64,000 bases of DNA from Diadema setosum (lineage: Eukaryota > Echinodermata > Echinoidea > Diadematoida > Diadematidae). A program made the translations under genes and the position numbers. Below, one piece after another: positions 25,601 to 40,600 of this stretch; position 1 is the first letter of the stretch; each line of letters opens with the position of its first letter. The DNA lies in assembly GCA_033980235.1 (NCBI GenBank), contig CM067067.1:16178401-16242400 (forward strand). Direction: 5' to 3'. The notes under the pieces were generated by a model. That model was not told where the DNA came from. It made no database searches and saw only the letters and a list, made by a program, of their open reading frames with translations.

Positions 25601-28572
25601 GAATCCGCGTAAGTTGAGGGACACAATTTCCTCGAGTTAAGCAAAAAGCTATATATGATTAATTTTCGGACTTTCTCCAGGGATGGCTCGGTTGTTCAAG
25701 TGACAGTTTCAAGGTATAAATGAATGATCCCTTAAGAACGCCATTTGCTTTATTAAAGCGCACTAGGTCATTCCCCATCAAACCGTCTGTCACAGGTGCA
25801 GTGTTTCCATGGCGATATGATCAGAAGACTGCGGGGAGCACCCAGTAGCCGGGTCCAGTGATGAGTAAGGACAGGCTTTATTTGAAGTCTAGACCAATCA
25901 AATTTTCAGGCCGAAATCGGGTTAGGATTTTTCAACTATACCCAAGGAAAGTGTCTCTCGTCTCGACTAGCATGGGACGTGGGGGTTACTCACGATTGTG
26001 ATTAGATTATGAGAATTTAATAAACACCCCAGCAATCGGCTAAGCTATAGTTATGTGCTGCTATTCACTGCCAAGTGCCTAACACTGGAGGAATAAATAC
26101 ACATACACACGCAGACGCACGCACACACACACACACACACACACACCTGCAAATCAACACATATACCATACACCCCTTTTTTTTTCTATGTCTTTCCCCA
26201 AAAGATAAATCCTTGGGAGATGTAAAGAACTGGGAACATATGTCATAAGATATTCCAAACATCAAGACAGAGCGCAATGACGTTTTGAAAAATATGAATG
26301 ACTAATACTTTCTTGATTCCACAGGCAAGTCAATATTCCAACTGCTGGATGACTCTCTACAGTGAATGCGAAAATTGGACCTCATCTTCGCTGCGAGGAA
26401 AAGCACAGACGACTACAGATGAAACGAAACAATACCCGATCCACGGAACTCTGCGTTTTACATCCTGTTAGACGACGTTCATCCCGGTCGAAACAGTATG
26501 CGTGACACTGTAATAACCTAACCGTATAGTGTCGTCACCATCTACGTGGAGGTGCTTATGGTAAAACTATTGCACACCTGACCGTGAAACTCCCCTAACA
26601 GCGAAATGGATTGTTTGTTTGTTTTTTAATTCCTCAAAGTTGTCGACATTGCAACTTGTGATTTACAGTATGGAAATCAATCAGTGAAACATGAGCAGGA
26701 TTGCGCTGATGAAGGAAAGAATTTGCTGAACACTGGTTGCATGCGTCACGTTCAGTTATTATTCTTTTGATCACTCCAGGGGAGCATAAATGAGCGGACG
26801 AGTTTGCTCTTGGTCAATCTGACAAAATGCTTCATGAAATGCCCCCCCCCCCCCGGGAAACATACGAAGGATTGAACTAAAGGAAAGGATATTTGCTGAA
26901 TACTATATAGTTGCACTCGCGTTCAATTATTCATTCTAATGATTAGGACCTATACTCTAGATAACAAGATTGTACTCCCTTTGGTGACCTTTAGCAGCAT
27001 CGAAATGGACAGCTAAAATTGCTCATGATTCGTAGAGACAAGCTTTTTAATGAAGCCACACTAATTATATATCAGAGAGTATGATCGCCTTTTTACAGAA
27101 TTTGCTAATATTATTGAAGCAATCCTGGTCATGAAAATTGGCAAGGCTTCAGATTTATGGAAACCCTTCATCCAATTATGATATAGACGCAGAGAGATTA
27201 ACACGCCGGCCAACAGGCATGCACGAAAAGTAATGTGCTGCGTCAGTTTTGCCGAAGAAGCAGACGAACTGTCCTTAGACATCAATTGGACCTAAGCCAC
27301 AACGATTGCCATCTCCTAGTTTTCGTCATTCTCACTCATAGAGTGGAAAAGAGCTAATTGAAAAATAAAACCTAACTATGGCATGGCAAACAAATAAAAT
27401 GTAATAATAATCACAGAGAACATGTCTGAGTGCTATCATCAATGTTCATAATCTGCATGGGTCGAAGATAACTTCCCTATAGGGCCTATTGTGCTCTGAG
27501 CACAGTTATTAAAGCACGGAGAGTGATTCTATAAATATGGCACTGCGATCAAAGCCGATTCGTCATCAAGTGAGCGGAAAAGAAAAGAGAGCCGTGGGTA
27601 ATAGATTAGCGCGAGATGCATTGCCTCTTTCATCGAAATTTCACAAATAGACACTAAATAGATCGTAAAATTCAGTCAGATATCCTCTGGTATAACAGCT
27701 ATATCGCTGTGTGAGATTGATTCGTTCTCTCAAAGGAAGACAAACTCAAACAAATAAGAAAAAAACAACAAATTAATACTCTAACAAAACATACTAGAAA
27801 AATACTTGAAATCGTTTTCATATATCTGGTCATTCTTATGGAAACAAAAATTCAAAAGCAACAAGAGCTGTAACACGCTCAGCAAATTTGAGTCTGAGGG
27901 TAGTTAAAAGATTATAATATACAGATGTATGTGATTCTGCGCTCTCCATTGATCTCATAGCAACGACCAAGGTCATGCAGTAGCCTTAACGTCTTCAACA
28001 CTATTTCACATCTGTCATTCTTGTGGAAATGAATAATTTAAAAACAACAAAAGCAGTAACGTGCTCAGCTAAACTTGAGTCTGAGGATAGCTATAAATAT
28101 ATAAATTAAAAGGTTATAAACAGATATCTGAGATTTTGCGCTCTCCACTGATCTCATAGCAATGACCAAAGACAATGCATTGTATCCTAGTCTTTAACAT
28201 TACTTAGATGAAGTCCATTCACACTCCCAGTGTGACGGATGATGTAATATGTAAAAGTGTCTCTGCTTTGCATTGGCCAATCAAACCATTATGTCATTTG
28301 TGCGTGTGTGTGTGTGCGTGTGTGTGTAAGGTTTCTGTCGATGGACGAGGAACAGAATACAATGAAATCATATAATTATGGTTCTTGGCGCATTGGCTTG
28401 GCTCTATTGTCAAAGCTTAGCCATCACTCCACCGCCCTAATTCGTTCCTTGCTATCACTGACATTGTCATGCAGGGTAAGAACGAATATTGTATATCATG
28501 TCACGAGAGCGCAGACTTATGCAAGTCCACGCCTCCCCCCTCTCTCTACATGCACACGCACGCGAGCGCGCG

Positions 28573-28621
<49 letters not shown>

Positions 28622-31600
28622 GTTCAAAGGTTACAACGTTTTCATATAAACTTTAAACTGTATTCATTTCATTATCAAATTTCATTTCTCATGAAAAAAA
28701 GAAAGCACACCAAAAATCCCTATGTCCACTTGGAGGACGCATTATGTTTCATTAACTTTGATATAATACTCCAATAGAAAAACTGAGAAGGAAGAGTTTT
28801 ACACCTGGAGGTTAGTTACCATCACTATATAGAATCAAACAAAATGCGAAACTATTGAAGCGGATATTCATAAGATACGCTGAAACACCTGTACGAAAGA
28901 AGAAATGATGTCTAATTGAATTTAAGCCAGTTGGACCGCATCCGTAATCTGCCCATCAGTGGTTAATTTTAAGGTTAGTCCCCAATTGCCGCTTTCTTAC
29001 GAACAGCTAGGAGCAGTTCCTCTTATAGCTTCATGCTATGAGAATGATGAGCGTGTAAAAGTAATTCAACGAGTGTACGCTCCGCGGTAATAAGGGCAAG
29101 ATTGGAGAGCAAACGGAGAGACTTGGAGAGTTAACGTTTCAAGGTTAAAGAGCAGAGGGTTCTCACTATTTTAATTGACAGCAGAATGAAAATTGTCCTT
29201 TCCCGTTGCCATAGAGATTTTTTTTTTTGTAAATCCCCGCAAATGATTGATTTGTGGCATTACGTTCCCGTTCCCGTTCCCGTAGGCAGTGGTTTAAACA
29301 TCAAGCCTAATCCTGGGAAATCTCTTGAAAAGATGTAATAAGATTTCCCTTCCTTCTAACGGAATCCTTACGTAAGCCATGACTGTATTCCCGTGTAAGT
29401 TGAAGGGTGACACGACATTTTGCTCCTGCGACAATTATTGTTCCGGTCTTATTTTCTCCGAGGACTTAGGGTTAGGGCTAGGGTTATGATAGGGTTTTAG
29501 GTTTAGTTTGATGTGAGGGTTAGGATTAGGGTTAGGGTTACGTTAGTGGTTAGAATTTATGTTTGTCTTGGCGTGCAGATATTTCATGGGAGCAATATTC
29601 TTGTTGCAGGAGCAAATGTCATGGAACCGTGTTGAGGAGCATAAGATAAAGTGTCATCAGTTTGCTGAATTCGAATTGCTGAATTCGAAGGGAATATAAA
29701 TCATAAAAAGAACGAAGTTAGGGCGTTTCAGTGAAATCTCTCGAAATTTGTGGTAACACTTCCGTTTTCTACTCCGCTGCATCTTGAGATATACAACCAT
29801 TATTTTCTTAATAAAACGGATGTAGAAAAACCTATTTTAAAACTTAATTAAAAAAGAGAGTAATCACGTTCATCTCGCACGCTTATTTCACGTTAATGCT
29901 CTCCCGGATGCATGGCTCTACACGACCAAATTGTGTGCAACGTTGCTAAATCAGTGACTTGATGCTGTAAATAACAGTCCAAACTCGGAACATAATGTAG
30001 TGGTATTCATAATGATAAGATACTGTACATTGTTGACAGTTTGCTTTAAATAAATACGCAATACTATTATGCTCTTACACCAAAGATAATTGACCTTATA
30101 TGCAGTCCAGCAGGAGTTTAATATTTGCTCATAATGCAACTATGCAGTTGCTGTACATTAGACAAGGCGCATTATTATTACCCTTCAGTTTATATTTAAT
30201 CGCTTGAAACAAGATTTCGTGGGAAGCCATTTGGCGGCTATGTATGGGAGTTGAATACTGCTCAGCACCACCTGACCATGACGGCTAATTAGGACCAGGC
30301 ATTTAGACAACTCATTTGATATTTCCGGCTGCAATTGATTGCTAATCGGTGTCAGAGGACTCCACCTGCTGTACAACGGAGGGAGTGTCATGCGAAATAT
30401 TATGATGAGTAGCATACAGCATATTCTCTTTTACAGGTCAGTCTTAAATGCTTAAATGTAGTGACATATTAAACAGTGATTTGACTATCGATATTATCAT
30501 TATCGGCTTTTAATTCCTCAGCCGTCGTCTGCTCTCATACTCAAGAAAGAACGATGGATAAGCGCTCACGCCAAAGTCCTAGATCGTGATTTTCTTTTCT
30601 TTTTCTTTTTTTTTCTTCTAAAAACCTCCTGCTATGAGAGAACGTGACATTAAGGATTCCTTTGTCTTCCAGACGATGCACCGAACTGTCCCTCAAGAGG
30701 CATTATGGGTCATCAAAATTACATGCTTCCGGTTCGCGGGCATGGGAAATTTGGGGAGAGACAGAGGTAGTCCGACCGAGGTATGCCACCTGCCGAGCTA
30801 CTTGAAGGTGACAAATGACACTGCGTTCTTGTATGGCTACGTTTTGATACAAAGATTGACATGCTTTAGTGAATAACGCTTTTGTCAGTTTGCTAGTACA
30901 AGGTATAATATCGAAGAGAGCAAAAGTATTCATAAATTGAAAAAAAAAAGATGACTAGTTCTCTATCCAAGATTTGGCTCGATCTGTTAGCAATACTAAA
31001 AAAAAAAAGAGAGAAGAAGAAAAGTCATATTACTTTGACGTAGCTTTTAAAGAGATGGTATAGTATTCGTTGAGATAAGGATCCAATTTTTGATTTTTTT
31101 TTGCGAGATACTTAGAAACCACAATTATGAAATATTAAAGAGCGTACAATTTTAAGAGGAATTCAAAGTTTATTTGATGAACGGGGGGGGGGGGGGGGTC
31201 CGTACCCATTTTGCCCAAAAATATGACAGTAATCATAAGATATTACATCAATGAATACATGTACCAAAAACATTTGTTTTTCTCTGTATATAATCAAATG
31301 TATCAACGTATGTATGTTCGTGGACAGCAATGAATGCAATGTATTTCATGCGTTTTATTCCTATTGTAATCATTTTAGCTGTTATTACTTATTGCCTCTG
31401 CTCCAGCTGACCCTTAACTTGGCAATAAATTTTACATTCCTAGCCCCATCATATAGGTGGTGATAACACTGTCATCGGACTATAAGGACCCAAATGATAA
31501 TCATATATGTCATGATGCCATTAAAAAAAGTCACTATATAACCATGTTGAATATGGAATAAGAATACATTTACAGTGAAGGAATTACAGATTGCAACAAT

Positions 31601-34600
31601 AAACCTGGAGGTATAGGCATGTCAAGCCTGTAATATATATGTGCGTGCCAGCCATCACGCGGTTTCCATGGACATGCCTGGAAATCATCCAAGAATTTTA
31701 TACTGCAACCTATCGAAAGGACAGGTAGCTAATTGCTCGAGAATCGTCTACACATTATATAATATTGTGCCCTGTGGTTATTCATATCAATCGCTCATGT
31801 TTCAATGTAATTGATCACAAAGCAGCTAAAGAGAATTTCATATTTTTTACAGATGGCAGACGTAATATCTTTTTCTTGATTGGCTCAAATATGTGGTTTT
31901 TGTATAAACCACACTATCTTTAGAATTTGGCAGAATCATTCTTTTTTTTTTTCTAGTATGACAGACAAGTTATACCTCTGGCTAGGAACAGAAATCTCAT
32001 TGGTCTATTTCCCTCCAATATCCGTGTTATCTGATGAAAGTAAACTGTTCAAATGATGGCTTCATGAGAATAAGTAATGTAATTACCCAGCATGTAAGCC
32101 TGATATATCCCCCCCCCCCCCAGTTAAAAACTTTCTACATCAAGCAGTAGCTGGGTACAATACACCTGTAAAGTATCTATAAATTTCAATTCGTGAATAC
32201 AGTACTCAAAATAAAAATCTATGTGAATAATGTTGTTGGTGAATAGATGAAGTTTATGAATCGAGTGAAAGATACTGTAGCGACTGACGGGGACTAAAAA
32301 ATAAACCATACAACTTTTAAGGGCATTAATGAAGTTGAGAGCTTTTACCTCGTACGGAAAGGAATGCCGCTTGTTAGATGATAGATGAAATAATAGATCT
32401 TTGCCTGCGATATGAGAACAATGTTACTTATGATCATGATGAAAGAGACGAATCTGTTCACTGTAGTATAGAAACATACAATGACAACTAAATAGCTAAA
32501 ACCCGTCAAAGGAACTCAGAACGCGCATCACTTCATCTTCACTTTTTAAATGAACCTCTTTAACGCAGATCTTTTTTTTTTTTTTTGGGGGGGGGGGGGG
32601 AAGGGATCCCTTTAATGTCATGTCTCACTTGCCCCGCAAATGTCACGGTTTGTGATACTGTAAGTCTCGCCGATATTTATTTGGTTTTGGGTTGGTCATG
32701 CATGTTTACAGAATATGGTGCACGCTTCGACGGATTTGCCTCAAGTTACTGCTGCAGAGGAGAAAAGAAAGAATCAAGGGTTTAGAAACTTGCGTGGGCA
32801 AACACAGATGAGGATCGGTGACAGTGTACAGACGGGTTGACCCTGTTTGGGCAACGTTAACCATGGCCATGGGCCTTTCTCACTTGTCACGCATCGCCGG
32901 TCGATGCCTTCCGCATCTACCACGGGCGAGTCAACTTACGGACGAAGTGGCGGCATTTGCTTCTGGGCAACCTAATAAAATCAATCAACAGCACATAAAT
33001 CTTCCCTTAGTTTCCTCTTTCACAGAGTAATGAATTCAAACGGAAGAAATTATATCATTAGCCATGTTGGCATCAAGGCGTTCTGAAGAACTTTTGTTTC
33101 AATACCAACAACTATGACATTTGAGGGGAGATGTATTTCAAAATCATACTAGATTAAAAAAACACCATTTTCTTTCCCTTATAAACATCTGACGAAAAGG
33201 TTGGAAGCCATGACATCAATGGCGGAAAGGATTTGCATATGACGTAAATGTGACCGACACCGCTACCTTGGAAAAATATATGTTCCTTCGAAGCTTTGGT
33301 CAAATAATTTAAATGTCAATATACATGCATATCCACTGCAATGTTTGCTCCATCTGCTACGGTTCGTGACTATCAACATCATCATGGATCGAAGTTTCTC
33401 TTTCATGGATCGAAGTTTCTCTTTAAGGTTGGCAAGCCTCAAATGTTTACTTCCGATAGTTGCTGTCTTCGATATGTGATGCGGGAGAAGAGAAGATTGG
33501 CCAGCCCGTAATCGTTAGGGCGGGTTAACCACACTTCCCCCGTCTCCATTCAGCTTAACCCTTTTCACACTCAAAGGCAAATCTGACATTGAAAATTACA
33601 ATGGAGCACTGAAAAGTAGTTCTGACACAGTTAAACTTATCTAAGCCAAGCAGACGATAATAGTGGTACGTTTAAACCTCTCAAGACTACGATTTAGTAC
33701 TCGTGGCATATATCACATAGAATGCGGCTACTACGCGGAGTAATATAACAAATTTAATTCCATTACATCATGCGCACTTACACTGAACTTTTAACACATT
33801 CTTTTTTTCCAAGCAGTAATATTAGGTCTGGGTTTGAATATAGCCTTTTATCTTTGAAAATCATTCGCAGTAAGGCCCTAAAAAGCGTGCACGACATCTG
33901 AAAACTCTCAGTGTATGATACTTTCGTCGATGACTATCAATTGCAGACTGAAGATACATGTTGGCAAGGGTGCTACTCGTCAGAAATGCTCTGTCTGATT
34001 TTGGAGCTGAGGTGTCGTGTCTGCTTTGAGACGCAACTTCCTTCCCATGGGGGTATTACTGAGGCTACAGGAAAAGAAACGCAGAGGGTTACTTCAAATT
34101 ATGTGATCACATGCTAGTATGTGCCTACTACACAATACATAGCTTACTGATTTTGTCAGTATTTTCTCTTGCTACATGTGCTAAGCACTGTGTTTATGGT
34201 ATTCAAATCAACCTTGCACTTCTGTACATTCACCAAACTGCTCTGTATGTAATCATTTCTTTTCTATACTCTAACTACTAATGGTTTCTGACTCGGGTTA
34301 GATAATTTCCTAGATTGGTTTGCATTCGCAGCTCTTGGAGCTGCATGAAGACGTTTTGCTTATACGCCTCTCGAGGTCGCGAGCTAGTTGGCTGCGTCCC
34401 TCCAGCAGCGAAAGAGAATAAACTGCGGGAACGCAAGCGGCGAGAAATTCCCCGAAGTTCATCGAGGGATTGCGCTTCCTTCCGAGGGGATTGGATTGTG
34501 AGTTGAGATAAGCTTTAGCAATGGCCTGCTTGTTGTTCAAAGGGAAACAACGATTTATCGAAGTCGACTGCAAAGGATCCCTCTCTTCTTGATGAAGTCA

Positions 34601-37600
34601 TGGCACAGGCCTATTGACTTTAAAATATTAAATATGACATAGAATGTTTTTAAAGATGGATATCGCATTTAAATACATGTATTTTGAAAAATCTTTGCGA
34701 GACAGATATTAATCAGAAAAAGTAATCTCTGTTAGTTCATGAGTTTTGATTCTCTAAAAAAAAAATCGTAATATTTGTTTGTCTGAAGCAAAATGTAGAT
34801 AATTAAGAAATGGAAAACATCATGATAAGATCTTTTTCTTGCGACCATTTGGATATCTGTATGGGAAAGAGCCAAAGTGAAAGAGTTTATATACATTCCG
34901 ATTTTGGTGGTTTTATTATAATGGAGCTGAAGAAATTACTGGAAGTATCAGATACAGATACTTCATGTCCACATACTCACGAGCAGAGGAAACAATTTGG
35001 TTGATTGTTATGGGGTTGTGCATGAGGACCGTAGCTTTTATGATGACTACTTCAAGTAACAGCTGATGTTCACTCCTCGTCAAATAACTGTGTACATAAT
35101 ATTATTACAGAGCTTGAAGCTCCTTGCTATAATATTCATATTATCTTCATGCGAAGCGTCTCCATTAAACAGATACTTGAGTGCATTTATCCGTGAATTT
35201 TTAGCAAATGCGTAATCTGTTGTGACCATGGTAATTTTGGGGATAAAAGAAACAAACCAATAATTACAGAAAGACATGCCTGAAAGTGCAACGTTACTCG
35301 ATTTCATGAAGATCAATAGAGTAAATTTAAACAATGGAACGATAGAAACTTCATCAAATTTGGAAATGAAAGTTATGACATAATTATTTTAACGAAACGA
35401 TGATATCGGTTAAAACCAAATGACAATACGACTACTTTAGATAAAATATGACACCATATTTCCTCATATTCTTCAGCTTTCTCTCTCTCTCCACGCACAC
35501 ACACACACACATACAAACACAATATTATAGAAATCACTTTTTGGTTGATAATTTACCAACTATGGCAACTTCCTACCTTTACAAGTCACCCTTATAATTT
35601 GCCTATAAAGACAGTATCCAAACACAACAATAATTTGATATTAGTAACAGCAGGCCTCCTTCTTGGCTTCATGCAATAAATGAAAAAAAAAATACATTGG
35701 AGAATATGGTTTGTGTACATGTAAATCTATATCTACTTTAGATTTTAGCTTATACAATCTATATAACTGTTTTATAAAGAATTTAGAAAATCCCACAATA
35801 TTCTATTTCAAGTTACATTTTGATAAAACTTCCACGAGTTCGTTTGTTTTGTTCTACTCTCTCCAGTAAAGCCAACTTATTCATGGAATAGGAATGTAGG
35901 CCTATACTAAAAAGATTAATGTTCACTGAAACCAAACCATGGACATGTGTGACATGCACAGTTTCCTTTAACACAGTAGAAAGGGCCTGTTGCATGGAAA
36001 GGGGTGATATCATCTAACCAGATGGCGTACTGGATAAGATGTCTCCCGTTGATATATAACGTGAAGTTGATGTCCGTCAGGGTTGCATTATGGGTCACGG
36101 GATTTTCCCCACTTGCTGTCGTTGGATGAGATGGACGGAGTGTCATCCTTCATGACAGTTACGTGGTCAGTCCCTCGAAAGATACCGATCATGAGGCGAC
36201 CAAACAGGTGCGCTTGCTGAGAGATCCCTTACAAGTGCGAGCTATTACAGGACTCTTCGCACTGCCGAGTTCAATAAGAAGCTATCTATCTGTATAACCT
36301 CAAAGTATACAAGTGTCTTATGAGTAGCATTCAAGCCGTGAAAAGTGCCACTGGATAGTCTGCGGTAAGTTTGGGCAGGCAAAAGAAGATCTCATTTGCA
36401 TACTACGCCATGGGGAACGGCGTTTTAAAACTAGAAACGACCTAAAGAGTTGCACAAAAATTATCCCCTAATCAAAATGGCGTGACTTTTTAACGAAAAA
36501 AAAAAAAAAGAATTCTGAGCAAAACAGTTTCGCGGCTTTATTTCTACACTTATTGACTAACTTCTATGTGAAATTTAGAATGACCTGTTGAGTCGTGCAT
36601 GGGTAAGCGTACATAAAAGACAAACGGCTACTTTTCAGATGTCACAGGATTTTTTTTTTTTTTTTTTTTTTGGGGGGGGAGGTCTGTAAAACATTCTGCA
36701 TGTTTAAGTGCTGGTGTTGTTTTGTCATCCATCGTTTGACTCCCTCGAACATGTCATGAAACCTTTTATGTCTTTTTTTTTACGGTTGGATAATCACATT
36801 TTTTTAAGGGGAAATAGATATGTTCAACCGTCACAAAAACTGCAAAGTCCATTCAGTTTATTGAAAGAATTGACATCAGATATTGGTACAAACACGTAAC
36901 GGTAACGGCACATTAATTTTGTGAACATTAATGAGAGTCATTTGACGTCATTTGACTTTATTTAGTAAGTACCCTTTAGAAATGTTTAAGGAGCAAGAAA
37001 TGCAAAAATGTACTGTTTATTGCATAAGGGGGTCAAACACTAGATTATAAAACAGCAAGAACACTTCAGCATTCACCAGGAGCAGAATGACCCAAAGGCC
37101 TATACCGAAATGACTTTTGTGGCTTCTAAAAAAGTCATTATGTATTTAATGTGTGCTCACTCATAATATGCCTGAACAGATCACTCTCATTTTCACACAG
37201 AAATTTTCGGTCAATGAATATTGGAATAGCCCTTGATTATCAAATCACTTTGCTTAAAATATGTTAAAGAGTGACGGGAGTTTGATTAAGGAGGAGTTAT
37301 TTTGTGTGTTTGTACAAGCGCGCGCGCGCGTGTGTGTGTGTAACTAGTCACATTCTTAGGTCGATTCTAGTTTTAAATGCTGACATTTAGAGCGATGGCA
37401 CGAAGTACTGGCAGTTTATGAAGTCGAGTCAACTTAATAAACCAAAGCGTCTCCTGAAACCACTCCTTCCTGTGGCACAAAAACATTGTCCAACTTTACA
37501 AGCTTATCTGAGTTGACATGGGTGGGTGCAAATCAGTCGAAACCGTCAAATCAGTTGTAGGCACTGGATGGATTCCTTGGAAGAAAGTGTTGAGTCACTT

Positions 37601-40600
37601 TTGGGAGCTACATTTAAGGAGATGCCCGATTTTCCTCCCGAAATTGTCAGCAGCTACCGTAGAAACGCAGTCCAAACCTACGAAGGTTCCTGACACAATT
37701 CCCATTGTCAAAGGCATTGCCAAAATATTGGGCAATAAACATTTATTTCGTTCATCTACGCAATACCATGATGCATCCTCCTATAACCACATCTGATATA
37801 GGCATGACGCAACATAATACTATTTCATAAAATTTGAATCAAAGACGATGCACTTGTGTTTGAATTCAGAAAGTGAGCTAGATCATCATTTCATCTAAAA
37901 TGCCCCCCACACATAAAAGGAGAAAAAAATACAAATCTTGCCTTTCCATGTTTATGATAACGTAAAAACAATAACAACACACATTTTCATGCTTTTATCA
38001 AATTTTCAAAGGATCGTAATACGTACGTGTTAGAAACAAACAACGAACAAATTTCCACACGACAGAACGAAACAAAAGTTTCTTTTTACACCGTTATCCT
38101 CAACAACTTATGATGTCATAGGGTTAGTGTGTGTGCGTGGCGTCTGTGGAGGGGAGCAGTGTGTCATGGGTTCTATCATTTGCCGATAAGGTCCAAAGAA
38201 ACATAATAGTGGATACAGGATGTGACTTCTATCATGATCCCTGACGACTGTTGAAGACAATGACAAGACGTCATTTTATTCGACTTATTTAATCGAAATT
38301 ATATATTGGACCCTCGTCAACTATCAAGAAACGAGCAAAATTCCCATGATGCAGTGTTCAAGAATGCTCCCAAAGTTTTAAAACGTGATTTCATCTCTCT
38401 TTGGCTCTTTATTTCGTTGTTGTTGTTGTTTTTTAATAAAACAGTAACAGATTACAAGAGTATTATGATTGATATAATAAATGAGTTCGAATGTGAATTA
38501 ATCATTTCACTGGTACAGACTGGAACACGGAGATCGATATAAATAGCGACATGAAATGTATCATCTATCATGTTTACATGTTGCTGGACTTTGTGGAATT
38601 GTTTGCTTAATATTGTATCGTTTGATATTGTGTTTCTTTGCTTATTTTGCCATACACAGCTGTAAACGGATCGTACGTGTAGCTCATGAATGATGGAAGG
38701 ATCCATCTACTTTAAGGTACAATTCCAGTGCATCGAATTCAAACATGCTCTGATAAATAAAGTAAAATCAGAATAAAATCAGAAATAAAAACGAAATCGT
38801 AGGAGTTGCTTCAAAGTCGGACTAAAATGATAAAGATATGAAAGTTTCTCGAGTTTCTCTTGCTTTCAAGAAGACGCTAATTCATCGCAACCCCATCTAG
38901 AAATTGGAAAAGGTGATGATGTCACCACCATCACATACCCCCGCCCAACATCACTGACCTGTATACATAAATCTTCATCTGATTTCGTTTTTGATAGCAA
39001 TCGAAAAACTACATCCTGCTTTTATGGCACTAAACTATTGGAGTCCTGTCAATAGAAACGAGGACTATTAAAGATAAAGGAGAGTTGCAGGTGCCAAATG
39101 ATTTACCCAAGGCATGATATTTTTAATGCTTTTTGTGTACAAACCAATTAATGCGGTATGAGTTTCCAGGCGATGTAATCATTGCCCCCTCCACTTTCCT
39201 CGCGCACTTGCGACTAAAATCGCTATATTAGTGAATGAATGTAAGACTTCCAGACGCCCTATTATACCTTCCTTATTTTTATGTCAAATTTAGTAATATA
39301 TTTCTAATCTGTTTATCTCATTTCATTCTATTCATCAGTAAAAAAAAAAAAAAAAAAAAAAAGTAAGTGAACGTGCGTTGGTAATTATAGACCCACGCTG
39401 TAAATTTGTGTTTAGAATCATGGCAATACCAAACAGAGTTATGAATTGTGATGACGTCAGCTGGCATGGAAAGGATACTCGTCACGTGTGATACGTTTTA
39501 AAACAATGAACAATGTGCATTATTTGTAAATAAAGCAATGTCAGTCAGCGGATTAGCATTTTGTATTTTGAAGTGATTGATCTAGCAGTACGGTATTTTG
39601 TGCCAGAAACTGGCATACATGTATACGGAACATCCGTATTTGTGTGTGCAATACACAACACAAAAGTTATGATTAAGAGAAATCGAAATTAAGTGTATAA
39701 ATTAATGATTACAGAGGCATGGCCGGTGTTCACAGATGAATCACATAAAATGAGCAATGTTTGCGAATGATAGTGTTCCTAAGAAAGCACAAAATTTGTA
39801 TGAAAATCCTGGCTATAACAGACAGGAATTGTCATAGGAAGAAAGCAAGAGAAATTAAGAAATCAAAACGAAGGAGCAAAAACAAACAAATAGCACGGAT
39901 CTTGTGGCTGTAACAGACACGATACAAACAGGGAGAGAGAGAAAGAGAGAAAAAGAAACACTCTCGTCTTGTCAGGCATCATGACACAGACTAACACTTA
40001 GTGGTTTGATGGCCTTATCTACTGACTAATTTCCCGCCTGAAATCACTTCGAAAAAAAAAAAACGCTTTGGCCAAGTTCCGATTGCAATTACAGCTGAAA
40101 ATTCTGTATTCCGCTTTCATACACTGCCTTTTGACAGCGTTTACAATATGAGATAAATCTATACGGGTTATTTTCCCATCACAATGGGCGAAAAGATGAG
40201 CATTCATCAAAGAGCGGCTGGCGTTTGTCATATATTATTTAGGACTTCGTTAAGATTTCAGTACCGTAACATTTGAGAAAAATAAAGAGGTTCTTGGCAG
40301 ATCTCTTGTTCACATCAATGACGCAACAATAGCATGCAAGAGTGCCGGTTTGGGCATTTTCGTAACAGGTGTGTTTAGACTTGCTGTAGGTTATCTGACA
40401 TGTTTTCTCTTCCCTGACTATTTATTACCAGGTTTTATATAGGATGGTCGCATCTTGACTTTGTCACGAATAACACTCATACAACTATTGTATCTGCTAT
40501 CAACTTCATCTATTCTTTTTCTCTCCTTTTCACATTGTGTATAGATATTCTTTTAAATATAAATTGACACTAGAATATCGAATACACTTATCAACCATCT

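Noticed and set aside
28257..28777. Two overlapping frames rich in Thr-His repeats
   Set aside because: Produced by the (CA)n microsatellite.
29464..29545. True interstitial telomere
   Set aside because: The TTAGGG-like units are irregular and lie between inverted arms, so a foldback repeat explains them better.
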